Source: Shewanella sp. ANA-3 (lineage in GTDB: Bacteria > Pseudomonadota > Gammaproteobacteria > Enterobacterales > Shewanellaceae). From it: a stretch of DNA of 64,000 bases. The stretch lies in contig NC_008577.1 of NCBI RefSeq assembly GCF_000203935.1, positions 2,976,001 through 3,040,000 on the forward strand. Reading direction: 5' to 3'. The translations under genes and the position numbers were made by a program. Below are positions 52,872 through 61,765 of this stretch, piece by piece. The stretch's first letter is position 1, and every line of letters starts with the position of its first letter. The notes beneath the pieces are model-generated. The model ran no database searches. It was given only the letters and a program-made list of their open reading frames with translations, and had not been told where the DNA came from.

Positions 52872-53894
52872 TTAATTAAACGTTGGTTCAACGATTAAGT
52901 TAATTTCTTTCATCAAGTTATAAACAGCAGGATCCGGAGACACTGGTAACTTGCCCGCTTTTAAGATCGCCGCTTTTGCTGCACGGCACACATTAGGATC
53001 GCCACCCTGCGTCTGACTGCTGATCACAAAACCATCATTGGCTAAACGCACAGAAACGGTACAGGTTTTACCGCGCATCGACTCGTCAACCACTAGGTTA
53101 CGTTGAATCGTCGATTTAATCATCGCGGTGTATTTACCCACTTCCGTTTGCATTTGCTTATTCATGGTCTGCGATAACGCAGCCTGCTCGGCGGCTAACG
53201 CATCGGCCATTTCCTGCTCTTGCTGGGCACGCGCCTTGGCTTCAGCATCCGCTTTTGCCTTAGCTTCGGCTTTTGCTTTCGCTTCTGCATCGGCCTTGGC
53301 TTTTGCCTCCGCTTTGGCTTTAGCATCAGCTTCTGCTTTCGCCTTGGCTTCGGCTTCCTTCTGCTTACGGTCAGCCTCGGCTTTCGCGGCAGCGGCCTCT
53401 TCTACTTTGCGTTTTTCCGCCGCTTTTTGGGCTGCATCTTCAGCAAGTTTACGTTCTTGCTCCTTCTGCTTGCGGTCGGCTTCAGCTTTCTGCGCTTTTT
53501 CCTTTTCCTGTTGCTGCTTCACCTGCGCGGCTTTCGCGGCATCATTGGCCTTTTGGGTCTCAATTTCCTGCTGCTTACGTTCTTCCGCCAGTTTCTTCAG
53601 CTGTGCTTGTTCACGCTCACGGGCTTGCTTTGCTTCCTGTGCTTTGCGTTCAAGTTCGGCTTGGCGCTCACGTTCGCGGCGCTCGGCATCGCGCTTTTCC
53701 TGCTTAAGCTTTTCAACTTGATTAGCCACTTTTTGCTGATCAACCATAACAGCTTTTACTGCAGGGGCGCTAACTTGTTGCACAGGTTCAGGTTTATGGG
53801 TGAAATCTATGCCAATGGCCAGAATAATTATCACGCCAATATGAATACCTGCTGAAATCGACAGAGGTAATGCAACATTTGAATTATCCGCCAC
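52872..53894 (-). CDS. tolA: cell envelope integrity protein TolA
   Basis: A 340-aa inner-membrane protein with one TM helix (ISAGIHIGVIIILAIGI). A long Ala/Lys/Glu-rich helical domain follows (repeated KAKAEA / DAEAKAKA), then a C-terminal globular domain with CTVSVRLANDGFV and a paired Cys (PNVCRAAK). It spans the periplasm to reach Pal/TolB, using the proton motive force via TolQR. The low-complexity domain produces long false ORFs on the opposite strand. Confidence 0.95.
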   Translation of the reverse strand: MADNSNVALPLSISAGIHIGVIIILAIGIDFTHKPEPVQQVSAPAVKAVMVDQQKVANQVEKLKQEKRDAERRERERQAELERKAQEAKQAREREQAQLKKLAEERKQQEIETQKANDAAKAAQVKQQQEKEKAQKAEADRKQKEQERKLAEDAAQKAAEKRKVEEAAAAKAEADRKQKEAEAKAKAEADAKAKAEAKAKADAEAKAKAEAKAKADAEAKARAQQEQEMADALAAEQAALSQTMNKQMQTEVGKYTAMIKSTIQRNLVVDESMRGKTCTVSVRLANDGFVISSQTQGGDPNVCRAAKAAILKAGKLPVSPDPAVYNLMKEINLIVEPTFN

Positions 53895-54329
53895 CTATTT
53901 CTCCTTGGGTGAATCCGTCATCAAACCGACTGAGGGAACGCCTGCCTGCTGCAGGGTTACCATCAATTGGATCACGTTATCGTAAGGAATATTTCTATCG
54001 GCTTTCACCACCACAGGGCGCTCAGGCTCTGTCACCATGATTGCCGCAACGGCGGTGGCTAACTCATCCAATTCCATCTCTTCGTTATTGGAACCGCCCT
54101 GATTGAGGAAATAAGCGCCGTCGGCATCGATAGACGCTACCACTGGCGGCTTACTGTCCGCAGGCAGCACTTCGGCGGCCCCTTGAGGCAGCTCCACTTT
54201 CACCCCTTGGGTCACAATCGGCGCTGTTACCATGAAAATAATCAGCAGCACGAGCATGACGTCGATATAAGGCACCACGTTGATTTCGGCAACGGGGCGA
54301 CGACGTTTACGCTGATAACCGACTTGCAT
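53895..54329 (-). CDS. tolR: Tol-Pal protein TolR
   Basis: A 144-aa inner-membrane protein of the ExbD/TolR family with one TM helix (INVVPYIDVMLVLLIIFMVTAPI) carrying the conserved Asp of the ion-driven motor, and a periplasmic domain. It directly adjoins tolA and overlaps the tolQ end by one base. Confidence 0.95.
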   Translation of the reverse strand: MQVGYQRKRRRPVAEINVVPYIDVMLVLLIIFMVTAPIVTQGVKVELPQGAAEVLPADSKPPVVASIDADGAYFLNQGGSNNEEMELDELATAVAAIMVTEPERPVVVKADRNIPYDNVIQLMVTLQQAGVPSVGLMTDSPKEK

Positions 54330-55015
54330 TATACGCCTTCCTTCTCACTGTACGCTTGGCGATGCAGGATGCTAGAGAACTCTTCCATAAAGTTAGCGTA
54401 ACCGATTTCAAGCTTTTCAACTTGGGTGGCAAAACGGTTGTAAGCGATAACAGCAGGGATTGCCGCAAACAGACCCATTGCGGTTGCAATCAGAGCTTCT
54501 GCAATACCTGGCGCCACCATGGCAAGCGTCGCGTTCTCCATTGATCCGATAGCGATAAATGAATTCATAATACCCCATACCGTACCAAACAAACCGATAT
54601 AAGGGCTAGTCGAACCAATGGTTGCCAATAAAGGTAAGTTTGCTTCTAACTTTTCTAACTCACGGGATAAGGTGACGCGCATGGCACGTGAAGTCCCATC
54701 CATCACCGCATCGGGCACTTTGCTATTTAATTTATTTAGACGAGAATATTCTTTAAAACCCGTCACAAATAATGACTCTAAGCCAGTATTATCTGGACGA
54801 GCCGATAATTCTTTATACAAACGATTTAAATCAACGCCTGACCAAAATTTATCTTCAAATTTTGCCGATTTACTTTTTGCAGATGTCAATAAGCTACGGC
54901 GTTGTAAAATCACCGTCCAAGACATCACAGACAAGCAAAGTAAAGTGAACATCACAAATTTCACTAATAAACTGGCTTGTAAAAATAACCCAACAATCGA
55001 CATATCAGCTTGCAC
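54329..55015 (-). CDS. tolQ: Tol-Pal protein TolQ
   Basis: A 228-aa inner-membrane protein of the MotA/TolQ/ExbB family with three TM helices: near the N-terminus ([21 protein letters not shown]), [25 protein letters not shown], and [25 protein letters not shown] at 55015 has AGGAG 7 nt upstream. ATG at 55003 would leave an 18-19 nt gap to it. It overlaps ybgC by 11 nt, so the two are likely translationally coupled. Confidence 0.95.
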   Translation of the reverse strand: MQADMSIVGLFLQASLLVKFVMFTLLCLSVMSWTVILQRRSLLTSAKSKSAKFEDKFWSGVDLNRLYKELSARPDNTGLESLFVTGFKEYSRLNKLNSKVPDAVMDGTSRAMRVTLSRELEKLEANLPLLATIGSTSPYIGLFGTVWGIMNSFIAIGSMENATLAMVAPGIAEALIATAMGLFAAIPAVIAYNRFATQVEKLEIGYANFMEEFSSILHRQAYSEKEGV

Positions 55016-55406
55016 TGTCAAACTCCTGCACAATATTTAAGGGAATAGCTCGGGGCCGCATTCGTGATAAGGCAACACAGGCCACTAGCACTGTACCTTC
55101 ACAATAACAGTCTCCCTGATGATCAACCAAACGTTGATGAAATACCAACGAGGCCTTTTTCAACTCTATGACCTTAGTTTCTACAATAAGGTTCTGTTCA
55201 AAACGCGCGGCTTTTTTAAAATCCAATTCCGCCCGCTTAACCACAAACGCCGTATCATCGGCTAACAGTGCAGTCTGGCTTACGCCTAAGGCTCTTAACC
55301 ACTCGGTTCGCGCCCGCTCAAAAAAATTGAGATAGTTCGAATGATAGACAACCCCGCCTGCGTCGGTGTCTTCGTAATAGACTGAAATGGGCCAATTAAA
55401 CGTCAT
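55005..55406 (-). CDS. ybgC: Tol-Pal-associated acyl-CoA thioesterase YbgC
   Basis: A 133-aa hotdog thioesterase of the 4-hydroxybenzoyl-CoA thioesterase family. [33 protein letters not shown] holds the catalytic Asp region. First gene of the tol-pal operon, as in most gammaproteobacteria. Confidence 0.93.
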   Translation of the reverse strand: MTFNWPISVYYEDTDAGGVVYHSNYLNFFERARTEWLRALGVSQTALLADDTAFVVKRAELDFKKAARFEQNLIVETKVIELKKASLVFHQRLVDHQGDCYCEGTVLVACVALSRMRPRAIPLNIVQEFDSAS

Positions 55407-55538
55407 TTGAAATCAGCAAATTTTGGTTGAAAAATTGACGCTTACTATACCTAGGGAAACAAGACTTGTGAATGACCCGACGAAGATATAGATAGGGATA
55501 GCGCGGGTTTCAGCGCAATTGAGGGATTTGTAAATAAC

Positions 55539-55560
55539 AATGGGGTCAAACGACCCCATT
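55539..55560 (-). terminator. hairpin downstream of the prolyl oligopeptidase gene
   Basis: AATGGGGTC / GACCCCATT, a 9-bp stem with a 4-nt loop, 17 bp after the stop codon. The T-run is weak on the transcribed strand. Confidence 0.5.
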
Positions 55561-55576
55561 TCATTAACATAGTTCG

Positions 55577-57757
55577 CTATTTTGCGAGAGTTTGCGGCAA
55601 TGTCAGCCCAAAGCTTTGCCACAGGAAGCTGTAAATGTCAGCAAACTCGTCGATCTTCATCGCCGTCGGTTTGCCCGCACCGTGCCCTGCATTGGACTCA
55701 ATGCGCATAATGACGGGTTTATCGCCCTGCTGCATCTCTTGCATCATGGCAGCAAACTTAAAGCTGTGTAGCGGTACCACGCGGTCATCGTGATCGGCCG
55801 TCATCACCATAGTCGCAGGATAGGCCTGCGTTTTAACGTTATGGTAAGGCGAGTAAGCCAATAACGCAGGGAATTGCTCCGCGTTGTCGGCACTGCCGTA
55901 TTCACTGGTCCAAGCCCAGCCAATGGTGAACTTGTGGAAGCGCAGCATATCCAGCACACCCACGGCCGGTAACACAGCGGCAAACAGTTCAGGACGTTGG
56001 GTGACAGCAGCACCCATCAACAAACCACCGTTACTGCGACCATAGGCACCTAGCTTAGTGCTGTTAGTGTATTTTTCGTTGATCAGATATTCGGCCGCCG
56101 CAAAATAGTCATCAAACACATTTTGCTTCTTATCGAACATCCCTGCTTGGTGCCAGCTTTCACCGTAATCCGCGCCGCCACGCAAACTTGGTACTGCGTA
56201 AATGCCGCCCATATCTAACCAAGCGATGTTGGCAGGACTAAAACGCGGTGTCATTGAAATCGCAAAGCCGCCATAGGCATACAGAAGCGTTGGGTTTTGC
56301 CCATTCTTCACCAGCCCCTTCTTGTAGGACACCATCATAGGGACGCGAGTACCGTCCTTGCTGGTGTAAAACACTTGCTCAGACACATAGTCATCGGGAT
56401 TGAACGACACCTGCGGCTTAGCGACCACTGTCGATTCTGCCGTTTTAAAATCGAACTTATAGGTGGTTTCGGGTTGAATATAGCTGTTAAAGACATAGTA
56501 GAAATAGTCTTTACTCGCCTTGCCGAAAGGTCCGGCAACATTACCTTTACCAGGTAAAGTGACATCCTGACGCTTTTGTCCGCCCATGCTGAAAATCGAT
56601 AACTGTCCCAATACATCGTGCAAATAACTCACGACTAAATGGTCATTAATAATGGCCACTTTATTAATAGGATCTTTCGATTCTGGAATAATGGTTTGCC
56701 ACTGGGATTTATCACTATTACGGGTATCGATGGCAATCACTTTACCGTTTGGCGCATCTAAATCGGTCTTGAAATAAAATACGGCGCCATCATTGCCTAA
56801 AAACTCATATTCCGCTTCGAGGTTAAGGATTAATTCCACCACCTGCGCTTTAGGTTCAAACAGTGATTTATAGAAGAAACGATTACGTTTGTCTGTGCCT
56901 TGGGAAATTGACAACAGTAAATATTCGCCCTGCTCAGACACATCGATACCGAAGCCCCAATCTTTATTTTGTGGGCGTTCGTAAATCAATAAATCTTGGC
57001 GCTGATCTGTGCCTAATTTGTGGTAATACACTTTTTGATTAAAATTCACATCGGCCAGTAAATCACCGCCCGCGGGCGCATCGTAACGGGCATAGAAAAC
57101 ACCTTGGTTTTCCTTATCCCACACCGCGCTGGAGAATTTAATCCAGTTGAGTTCATCTTTAAGCTTTTTACCCGTGGCAATATCGATAAACTGCCACTGC
57201 TGCCAGTCAGAGCCCGACTGAGACACACCATAGGCTAAAATCTTGCCGTCATTACTGACTGATACGCCGGAAAGCGCCACAGTTCCATCGGCTGAAAAAC
57301 CATTTGGATCCAGTACAGGTTTCTCAACGCCGTCTTTGCCTTTTACATACAGTACCGATTGCGCTTGTAAACCATCGTTACGGTAATAAAACTGGTTATC
57401 GCCATTCTCGAAAGGAGCTGAGATTTTCTCGTAGTTCCACAGCTCTGTGATACGGTCAACCACGGCTTGTTTGTTGGGGATCTTCGCCAAGTAAGCTTGA
57501 CCAAAGGCCTGTTGTTCTTTTACCCAGCTTTCGGTTTCTGGCGTGTTTTCTTCAAGGTGACGGTAAGGGTCCGCCACTGCAACACCGTGAATCGTCTCGA
57601 CTAAGTTGTCTTTTCGGGTTTCAGGGTAAACCAATTTGTTGGCGCTGACCTGCTGTGCGGCCTCTTCTGGCGTATTGCCACTCTGGCAGGCGGCCAACGC
57701 CATGCCCAATGTGGCCACTAATAAACCTTGCTGGGCAAGGCGAAATCTTAATGCCAT
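55577..57757 (-). CDS. prolyl oligopeptidase, S9A, lipoprotein
   Basis: A 726-aa serine peptidase of family S9A. The signal peptide ends in lipobox LAAC (Cys24). A seven-bladed propeller and the C-terminal alpha/beta hydrolase follow, with catalytic Ser in GAYGRSNGGLLMGAAV, Asp in TADHDDRVVPLHSFKF and His in SNAGHGAGKP. It cleaves short peptides after proline. The lipid anchor points to a periplasmic or surface location. Confidence 0.93.
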   Translation of the reverse strand: MALRFRLAQQGLLVATLGMALAACQSGNTPEEAAQQVSANKLVYPETRKDNLVETIHGVAVADPYRHLEENTPETESWVKEQQAFGQAYLAKIPNKQAVVDRITELWNYEKISAPFENGDNQFYYRNDGLQAQSVLYVKGKDGVEKPVLDPNGFSADGTVALSGVSVSNDGKILAYGVSQSGSDWQQWQFIDIATGKKLKDELNWIKFSSAVWDKENQGVFYARYDAPAGGDLLADVNFNQKVYYHKLGTDQRQDLLIYERPQNKDWGFGIDVSEQGEYLLLSISQGTDKRNRFFYKSLFEPKAQVVELILNLEAEYEFLGNDGAVFYFKTDLDAPNGKVIAIDTRNSDKSQWQTIIPESKDPINKVAIINDHLVVSYLHDVLGQLSIFSMGGQKRQDVTLPGKGNVAGPFGKASKDYFYYVFNSYIQPETTYKFDFKTAESTVVAKPQVSFNPDDYVSEQVFYTSKDGTRVPMMVSYKKGLVKNGQNPTLLYAYGGFAISMTPRFSPANIAWLDMGGIYAVPSLRGGADYGESWHQAGMFDKKQNVFDDYFAAAEYLINEKYTNSTKLGAYGRSNGGLLMGAAVTQRPELFAAVLPAVGVLDMLRFHKFTIGWAWTSEYGSADNAEQFPALLAYSPYHNVKTQAYPATMVMTADHDDRVVPLHSFKFAAMMQEMQQGDKPVIMRIESNAGHGAGKPTAMKIDEFADIYSFLWQSFGLTLPQTLAK

Positions 57758-57969
57758 CTTTTATCGTCCTTTTGGTGATGTCTGGCTTAACGCTCTTTTG
57801 CAGCAAGTACTATACAAGCAAAATTTTTCATGGCAATGCCACAGCAAAAGATGAGCTTTTCTCGCTAAGAGACAAGATTTAACAAAGTGGTAGCAATGAT
57901 GAGTTTATTGAAGTGTATTTTTATGCATTAATTCTGACTGACAAGTTGTTAATCAAGCTAAATAGTGAC
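57758..57969. other. upstream region of the prolyl oligopeptidase gene
   Basis: About 210 bp with no ORF. The peptidase promoter must lie here, but I see no clear -35/-10 pair. Confidence 0.3.
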
Positions 57970-57991
57970 TTAAGTGAGCCAGATCACTTAA
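57970..57991. promoter_or_regulatory. perfect CRP-type palindrome
   Basis: TTAAGTGA-GCCAGA-TCACTTAA has two perfect 8-bp arms with a 6-bp spacer. The GTGA-N6-TCAC core matches the CRP consensus. Its centre lies about 90 bp upstream of the predicted start of the small-RNA transcript, one of the helical-phase positions used by CRP. Confidence 0.65.
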
Positions 57992-58034
57992 TTATCCATT
58001 AGTTTTGCTAATGTGTCAGGGCAATTTTTCTCGT

Positions 58035-58063
58035 TTGCTTGAGCCTTTGGGACACACTAGAAT
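58035..58063 (+). promoter_or_regulatory. promoter of the candidate small RNA
   Basis: TTGCTT (58035-58040), exactly 17 bp, TAGAAT (58058-58063). No gene follows in this orientation; a terminator comes about 170 bp downstream. Confidence 0.6.
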
Positions 58064-58069
58064 GTGCTT

Positions 58070-58240
58070 GTTTTCAGGAGATATCCGCTAGCGGATATGG
58101 AAAACAAAGAACTTTTAAACTGGTGTCTTTTTAAGATGTCAGTTCATCCCTGGTTCTTATGCTTGACTTCCTTCCTTCAATTTGTTGATTGCAAATGCAT
58201 TTTTTGCGGCCCGCTTAGTTTAAGCGGGCTTTTTTTTATC
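58070..58240 (+). ncRNA. candidate small regulatory RNA
   Basis: A transcript from about 58070 to the terminator at 58209-58238 is defined by a good -35/-10 pair and a strong terminal hairpin with a long T-run, in a 700-bp gene-free gap. Near its 5' end lies a perfect palindrome ATATCCGCTAGCGGATAT (58081-58098). A U-rich region near the 3' end (GCATTTTTTGC) is the kind of site Hfq binds. A 65-codon frame crosses it, but it reads through the terminator and its product has no protein-like character, so I reject it. I do not recognise a known sRNA family. Confidence 0.5.
58209..58238 (+). terminator. strong rho-independent terminator
   Basis: GCCCGCTTA / TAAGCGGGC-type stem with a short loop, followed by eight T residues. 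It ends no known gene. Confidence 0.9.
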
Positions 58241-58461
58241 TCGATTCAAACACACAGCTAAACTCTAGCGATTTTCAGTCGTTTTTTGTTACATAAAAAT
58301 CTCCGAGAACCACACGCGATAAAAGCCATATGGCAAGCAACCGTGTTCAGCCTAAGTCCCACTACAGCAAACCATGACAAATAGTAATCCACTGTGAGAC
58401 GTTATAAACAATCGGGATTAACGTGCGTCTATAGCACTTGTTCAAAATGAGCACTTGTCAG

Positions 58462-59361
58462 TTAGGAAGTAAAAATAAGGCTACGGTGAGCCGCTATTCC
58501 CGCCATAGTTCCCGAGGCGATGGCAAGTGTTGCACTTTGCATCTGGTTGGATAGATCACCTGCAACAAACACCCCCAACAAAGAACTTTCCTTTTGCGCA
58601 TCCACTTTAACAATATTACCAAGTGGGCCCGCTTCAAGCGCTAAACCTAACATCTCAATCAGAGGCGTTGGCAGCTGGATTTGCGGCGCAACAAATAAAC
58701 CTTGTAATGCAACCGTGCGCCCATCTGCGAGTACCACGTGGGTGAGCAATTCACCATCACCATGCACTGAAACTATTGGGGTGGTTTCAATTTGTACTTG
58801 CCGTTTGGCAAGGGCATGTCGTTCGCCATCGTTGGGAACAAAGGCTTGTTGCGTAAATAATGTCGTCGGCCCCCAATCAGGCAGCATAAGGGCTTGATGC
58901 ATGGCTAATTCACCACTTGCCAGAACCCCCAAGGATTTACCCCGCAATTCATAACCATGGCAATAAGGACAGTGAGCAACGGCTTTCCCCCAATATGTCG
59001 CTACTCCCTCAATATTTGGCAATGTATCTTGGATACCCATAGCTAAAATCAACCTCTGACAGCGAATATTCATACCGTCAGCCGTTAAGACCGCATAACC
59101 CGTTTGTGTTTGTTCGACACCAATGGCTTGTGTTTCCTGCAACGAAAAACTTGGATACTGCTCCAACTGTGCAAGGACAGTCGTTCTTATTTCCGCTGGC
59201 GTTTTACCATCTAGGCCAAACACCCCATGTGAGGCATGGGCAAACCTATTCCGTGGTTGATTAGCATCAATGACCACAACCTTTCGCTGCGCCCTTGCTA
59301 ATTGCAAAGCGGCTGCTAACCCAGCAAAACTACCACCAATAATGACAATTTCGACTTGCAT
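58462..59361 (-). CDS. thioredoxin-reductase-like FAD/NAD(P)-dependent oxidoreductase
   Basis: A 299-aa flavoprotein of the thioredoxin reductase fold. VIIGGSFAGLAAALQLARAQRKVVVIDA is the FAD-binding Rossmann motif. The redox-active pair CPYC occurs in AVAHCPYCHGYELRGKSLGV. VFVAGDLSNQMQSATLAIASGTMAGIAAH binds FAD at the C-terminus. It probably reduces a protein or small-molecule disulfide. The Rrf2 regulator gene next to it is divergent and likely controls it. Confidence 0.85.
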   Translation of the reverse strand: MQVEIVIIGGSFAGLAAALQLARAQRKVVVIDANQPRNRFAHASHGVFGLDGKTPAEIRTTVLAQLEQYPSFSLQETQAIGVEQTQTGYAVLTADGMNIRCQRLILAMGIQDTLPNIEGVATYWGKAVAHCPYCHGYELRGKSLGVLASGELAMHQALMLPDWGPTTLFTQQAFVPNDGERHALAKRQVQIETTPIVSVHGDGELLTHVVLADGRTVALQGLFVAPQIQLPTPLIEMLGLALEAGPLGNIVKVDAQKESSLLGVFVAGDLSNQMQSATLAIASGTMAGIAAHRSLIFTS

Positions 59362-59380
59362 AAATCACCCCTTCTATTTG

Positions 59381-59399
59381 TGTAACTTTTATTGTTACA
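59381..59399. promoter_or_regulatory. inverted repeat 1 in the Rrf2 / flavoprotein intergenic region
   Basis: TGTAAC-TTTTATT-GTTACA, perfect 6-bp arms, about 20 bp from the flavoprotein start. A candidate Rrf2 operator. Confidence 0.55.
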
Positions 59400-59423
59400 T
59401 GATAATATTGTGAGAATCAACAC

Positions 59424-59444
59424 ATGTAACTTCAAAAGTTTCAT
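59424..59444. promoter_or_regulatory. inverted repeat 2 in the Rrf2 / flavoprotein intergenic region
   Basis: ATGTAACTT-CAA-AAGTTTCAT, 9-bp arms with one mismatch, 34 bp before the Rrf2 start. It shares TGTAAC with repeat 1, consistent with one regulator binding both. Confidence 0.55.
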
Positions 59445-59477
59445 GATATGCTTCGACGAAATAGCAATAGGTGTTGT

Positions 59478-59891
59478 ATGAGAAAAGACAGTCGATTATC
59501 GCGTGTATTACACATTCTTGTGCATTTAGATGCATTTGCAACGCAGCTCACTTCCGAAAAAATGGCCGAAATGATTGGAACTAACCCCGTGGTGGTTCGC
59601 CGAACAATGGCGCTACTGCGAGATCAAGGTTATGTCACCTCAAGCAAAGGGCATGCTGGCGGCTGGGCTTTGGCAAAACCACTTGCCAAGATCACTCTGC
59701 TGGAAATTCATCAAGCACTAGGAGACAGTGCCTTTTTTACGATTGGCCTGACTGATGAACACAATAACTGCCCTATTGAAATAGCCGTCAACGACGCATT
59801 AAAGGACGTTATGCAAGAAGCTGAGTCATTGTTGCTGCAACGATTTGGTGAGATCACCTTAGATAAATTGGCGTTTACTCAATCGGTATAA
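59478..59891 (+). CDS. Rrf2-family transcriptional regulator
   Basis: A 137-aa winged-helix regulator of the Rrf2 family. The DNA-binding part is SEKMAEMIGTNPVVVRRTMALLRDQGYVTSSKGHAGGWALAKPLAKITLLEIHQAL. Fe-S Rrf2 members such as IscR carry three cysteines; here I see a single Cys (NNCPIE), as in thiol-switch members of the YwnA type. A redox sensor is likely. ATG at 59478 is chosen over the longer frame at 59448. Confidence 0.85.
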   Translation: MRKDSRLSRVLHILVHLDAFATQLTSEKMAEMIGTNPVVVRRTMALLRDQGYVTSSKGHAGGWALAKPLAKITLLEIHQALGDSAFFTIGLTDEHNNCPIEIAVNDALKDVMQEAESLLLQRFGEITLDKLAFTQSV

Positions 59892-59920
59892 TGAGCGCAT
59901 AAACTGTGAGAAGAAAGAAA

Positions 59921-59956
59921 CCAATAACGCCAAGTCAGAAGGCTTGGCATTGTTGG
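59921..59956 (+). terminator. hairpin downstream of the Rrf2 gene
   Basis: CCAATAACGCCAAG pairs with CTTGGCATTGTTGG (13 of 14, including one G-U), 30 bp after the stop codon. The following T-run is short. Confidence 0.5.
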
Positions 59957-60007
59957 TTTATATGAAGTGCATTTAAACTGAACGAAACTAGAACTTAGAG
60001 CCAAATA

Positions 60008-60880
60008 TCACATCAGCGGCTTACTGATCCGGATAACGACGCGGCGGTTGAGTGCTCGCTCCTCAATATCATCATTCGATGCCACATGACGGCGCTCACC
60101 ATGGCCAACAGTGACAATCCTATCCTGAGGAATACCGCTGGCGACAAAGAAATCTTTTACCGATTCTGCGCGCTTATCCGATACTTTTTGGTTAACGGAG
60201 CGGCCACCGTAACTGTCGGTATAGGCATCGACTAACACCAGTTCCACATCCGGATCGTAGGACAAGTATTCCTGAATGCGGGAAAGCTGCTGCTGTGAGA
60301 AACGGGTTAAATCGGTGCCGCCTTCTTCGTAATTCAGTACGGTAAAGGCGATATCCTCGAAACTGTATGGCAATAAGTGTGATAGGCACGACTTAAACTC
60401 AGCATATTTACGGCCAAAGTTCGCCGCCGACAGCCCTACCGCAATTTTATTCGATTCGTTATACCAATCGGCATAATAAAACGTCGGCTCCATGCCACGG
60501 CTCAGTTCGCTCAACATCGACCAAGCGGCACGCTTTGGTACTTCACCATTAAAATACTTTTGGTAACGTAGTGAAGTGATTTCTTTCGATACTACGCCAG
60601 GACGCCACTGGGGGGCGCGACTCATCAAGGTCGCCTGTGTGACTTGGTCCGGTTTCACCCACATGTCCAAGGTAAAGTTAAGGTTTAACTGTTTACCCGC
60701 TTCGCTGGTGAAAATCGCCTTACCGTAAGATGGAATATCATGCTCAAGACGGCATACGATGGGGCTGTTTTGACTGACTCGCCATTGGGATTCGCCCAAA
60801 GAGGCCACATAGTGGCGCAACTCTGCCATTGCAGTTGCTGGAACGCATAAAATTGATACTAATATCAGTTTTCGCCACAT
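60008..60880 (-). CDS. motY: sodium-type flagellar motor protein MotY
   Basis: A 290-aa periplasmic protein. The signal peptide ends ATAMAEL. The N-terminal MotY domain (RHYVASLGESQWRVSQNSPIVCRLEHDIPSYGKAIFTSEAG) precedes a C-terminal OmpA-like peptidoglycan-binding domain (VELVLVDAYTDSYGGRSVNQKVSDKRAESVKDFF and GHGERRHVASN). MotY forms the T-ring of Na+-driven polar flagella. The gene stands apart from flagellar operons, as is usual. Confidence 0.93.
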   Translation of the reverse strand: MWRKLILVSILCVPATAMAELRHYVASLGESQWRVSQNSPIVCRLEHDIPSYGKAIFTSEAGKQLNLNFTLDMWVKPDQVTQATLMSRAPQWRPGVVSKEITSLRYQKYFNGEVPKRAAWSMLSELSRGMEPTFYYADWYNESNKIAVGLSAANFGRKYAEFKSCLSHLLPYSFEDIAFTVLNYEEGGTDLTRFSQQQLSRIQEYLSYDPDVELVLVDAYTDSYGGRSVNQKVSDKRAESVKDFFVASGIPQDRIVTVGHGERRHVASNDDIEERALNRRVVIRISKPLM

Positions 60881-61022
60881 AGCCCTTACTCGTGTTTATT
60901 CGGTTACGAAGTTTTATCGGCAAACTATTTAGTTCCTTTAGCTCATAAAACCACCAATCAAACATGACACATCCTAGTACATTTAGCATAATAGCGCCCT
61001 ATCATTTTTCTTGGGTACTTTA

Positions 61023-61691
61023 ATGAGCGATATTAGCGACGCAAACAAATTGAAACACCGATTTCGAGGCTACTTTCCGGTAGTGATAGATGTCGAAACC
61101 GCGGGCTTCAACTCTCAAACCGATGCGTTGCTGGAAATAGCCGTCACGCTGTTAAAAATGGATGATGAAGGCTTGCTCGGCATTGATAAAACCCTGCATT
61201 TCAATATTGAGCCCTTTGAAGGCGCCAACTTAGAACCTGAGGCGCTGGCCTTTAATGGTATTGATCCCACCAATCCATTACGCGGCGCCGTAAGCGAAAA
61301 AGAAGCCTTCTTAGAGATTTTTAAAGCCGTTAAAAAGGCGCAGAAGGCCTCAGATTGTCACCGCAGTATTATCGTGGCGCACAATGCCGCCTTCGATCAT
61401 GGCTTTGTGAGTAAAGCGATTGAGCGCTGTGACTTAAAACGATCCCCCTTCCACCCTTTTGCCACCTTTGATACGGCAACACTCGCAGGCTTAGCGATTG
61501 GCCATACCGTGCTGGCCAAAGCCTGCATCATGGCGGGGATCCCTTTCGATAATAAAGAGGCTCACTCAGCACTTTACGATACCGAGCGCACCGCAGAGCT
61601 GTTTTGCCATATCGTCAACCGCTGGAAGCAGTTAGGTGGTTGGCCATTATTAGCCGCGGGTGAGTCAGAGGATGCAGATGGTGAGGAATAG
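61023..61691 (+). CDS. rnt: ribonuclease T
   Basis: A 222-aa DEDD-family 3'-5' exoribonuclease that trims tRNA and other stable RNA 3' ends. [24 protein letters not shown] (DxE), [11 protein letters not shown] and [14 protein letters not shown] give the four acidic residues and the catalytic His. ATG at 61023 starts the conserved protein; no strong ribosome-binding site is visible. Divergent from motY. Confidence 0.95.
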   Translation: MSDISDANKLKHRFRGYFPVVIDVETAGFNSQTDALLEIAVTLLKMDDEGLLGIDKTLHFNIEPFEGANLEPEALAFNGIDPTNPLRGAVSEKEAFLEIFKAVKKAQKASDCHRSIIVAHNAAFDHGFVSKAIERCDLKRSPFHPFATFDTATLAGLAIGHTVLAKACIMAGIPFDNKEAHSALYDTERTAELFCHIVNRWKQLGGWPLLAAGESEDADGEE

Positions 61692-61714
61692 GCGTTAATG
61701 CTTATCGACCGTCC

Positions 61715-61748
61715 AATAAAAAAGCTGCCCTAGGGCAGCTTTATTATT
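61715..61748. terminator. bidirectional terminator between rnt and the peroxiredoxin gene
   Basis: A perfect palindrome AAAGCTGCCCTAGGGCAGCTTT at 61721-61742 (22 bp), with A-rich left and T-rich right flanks. Confidence 0.9.
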
Positions 61749-61765
61749 ACGCGAAAATCCGCAAA

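Noticed and set aside
53128..53855. Two long plus-strand ORFs (197 and 211 aa) within tolA
   Set aside because: Antisense to the Ala/Lys-rich tolA coiled-coil region. The low-complexity codons keep opposite frames open; composition is Ser/Ala/Phe/Cys repeats with no protein-like pattern.
58064..58261. 65-codon plus-strand ORF
   Set aside because: It reads through a strong terminator hairpin and T-run and has no ribosome-binding site at its first ATG. The region fits a small RNA better.
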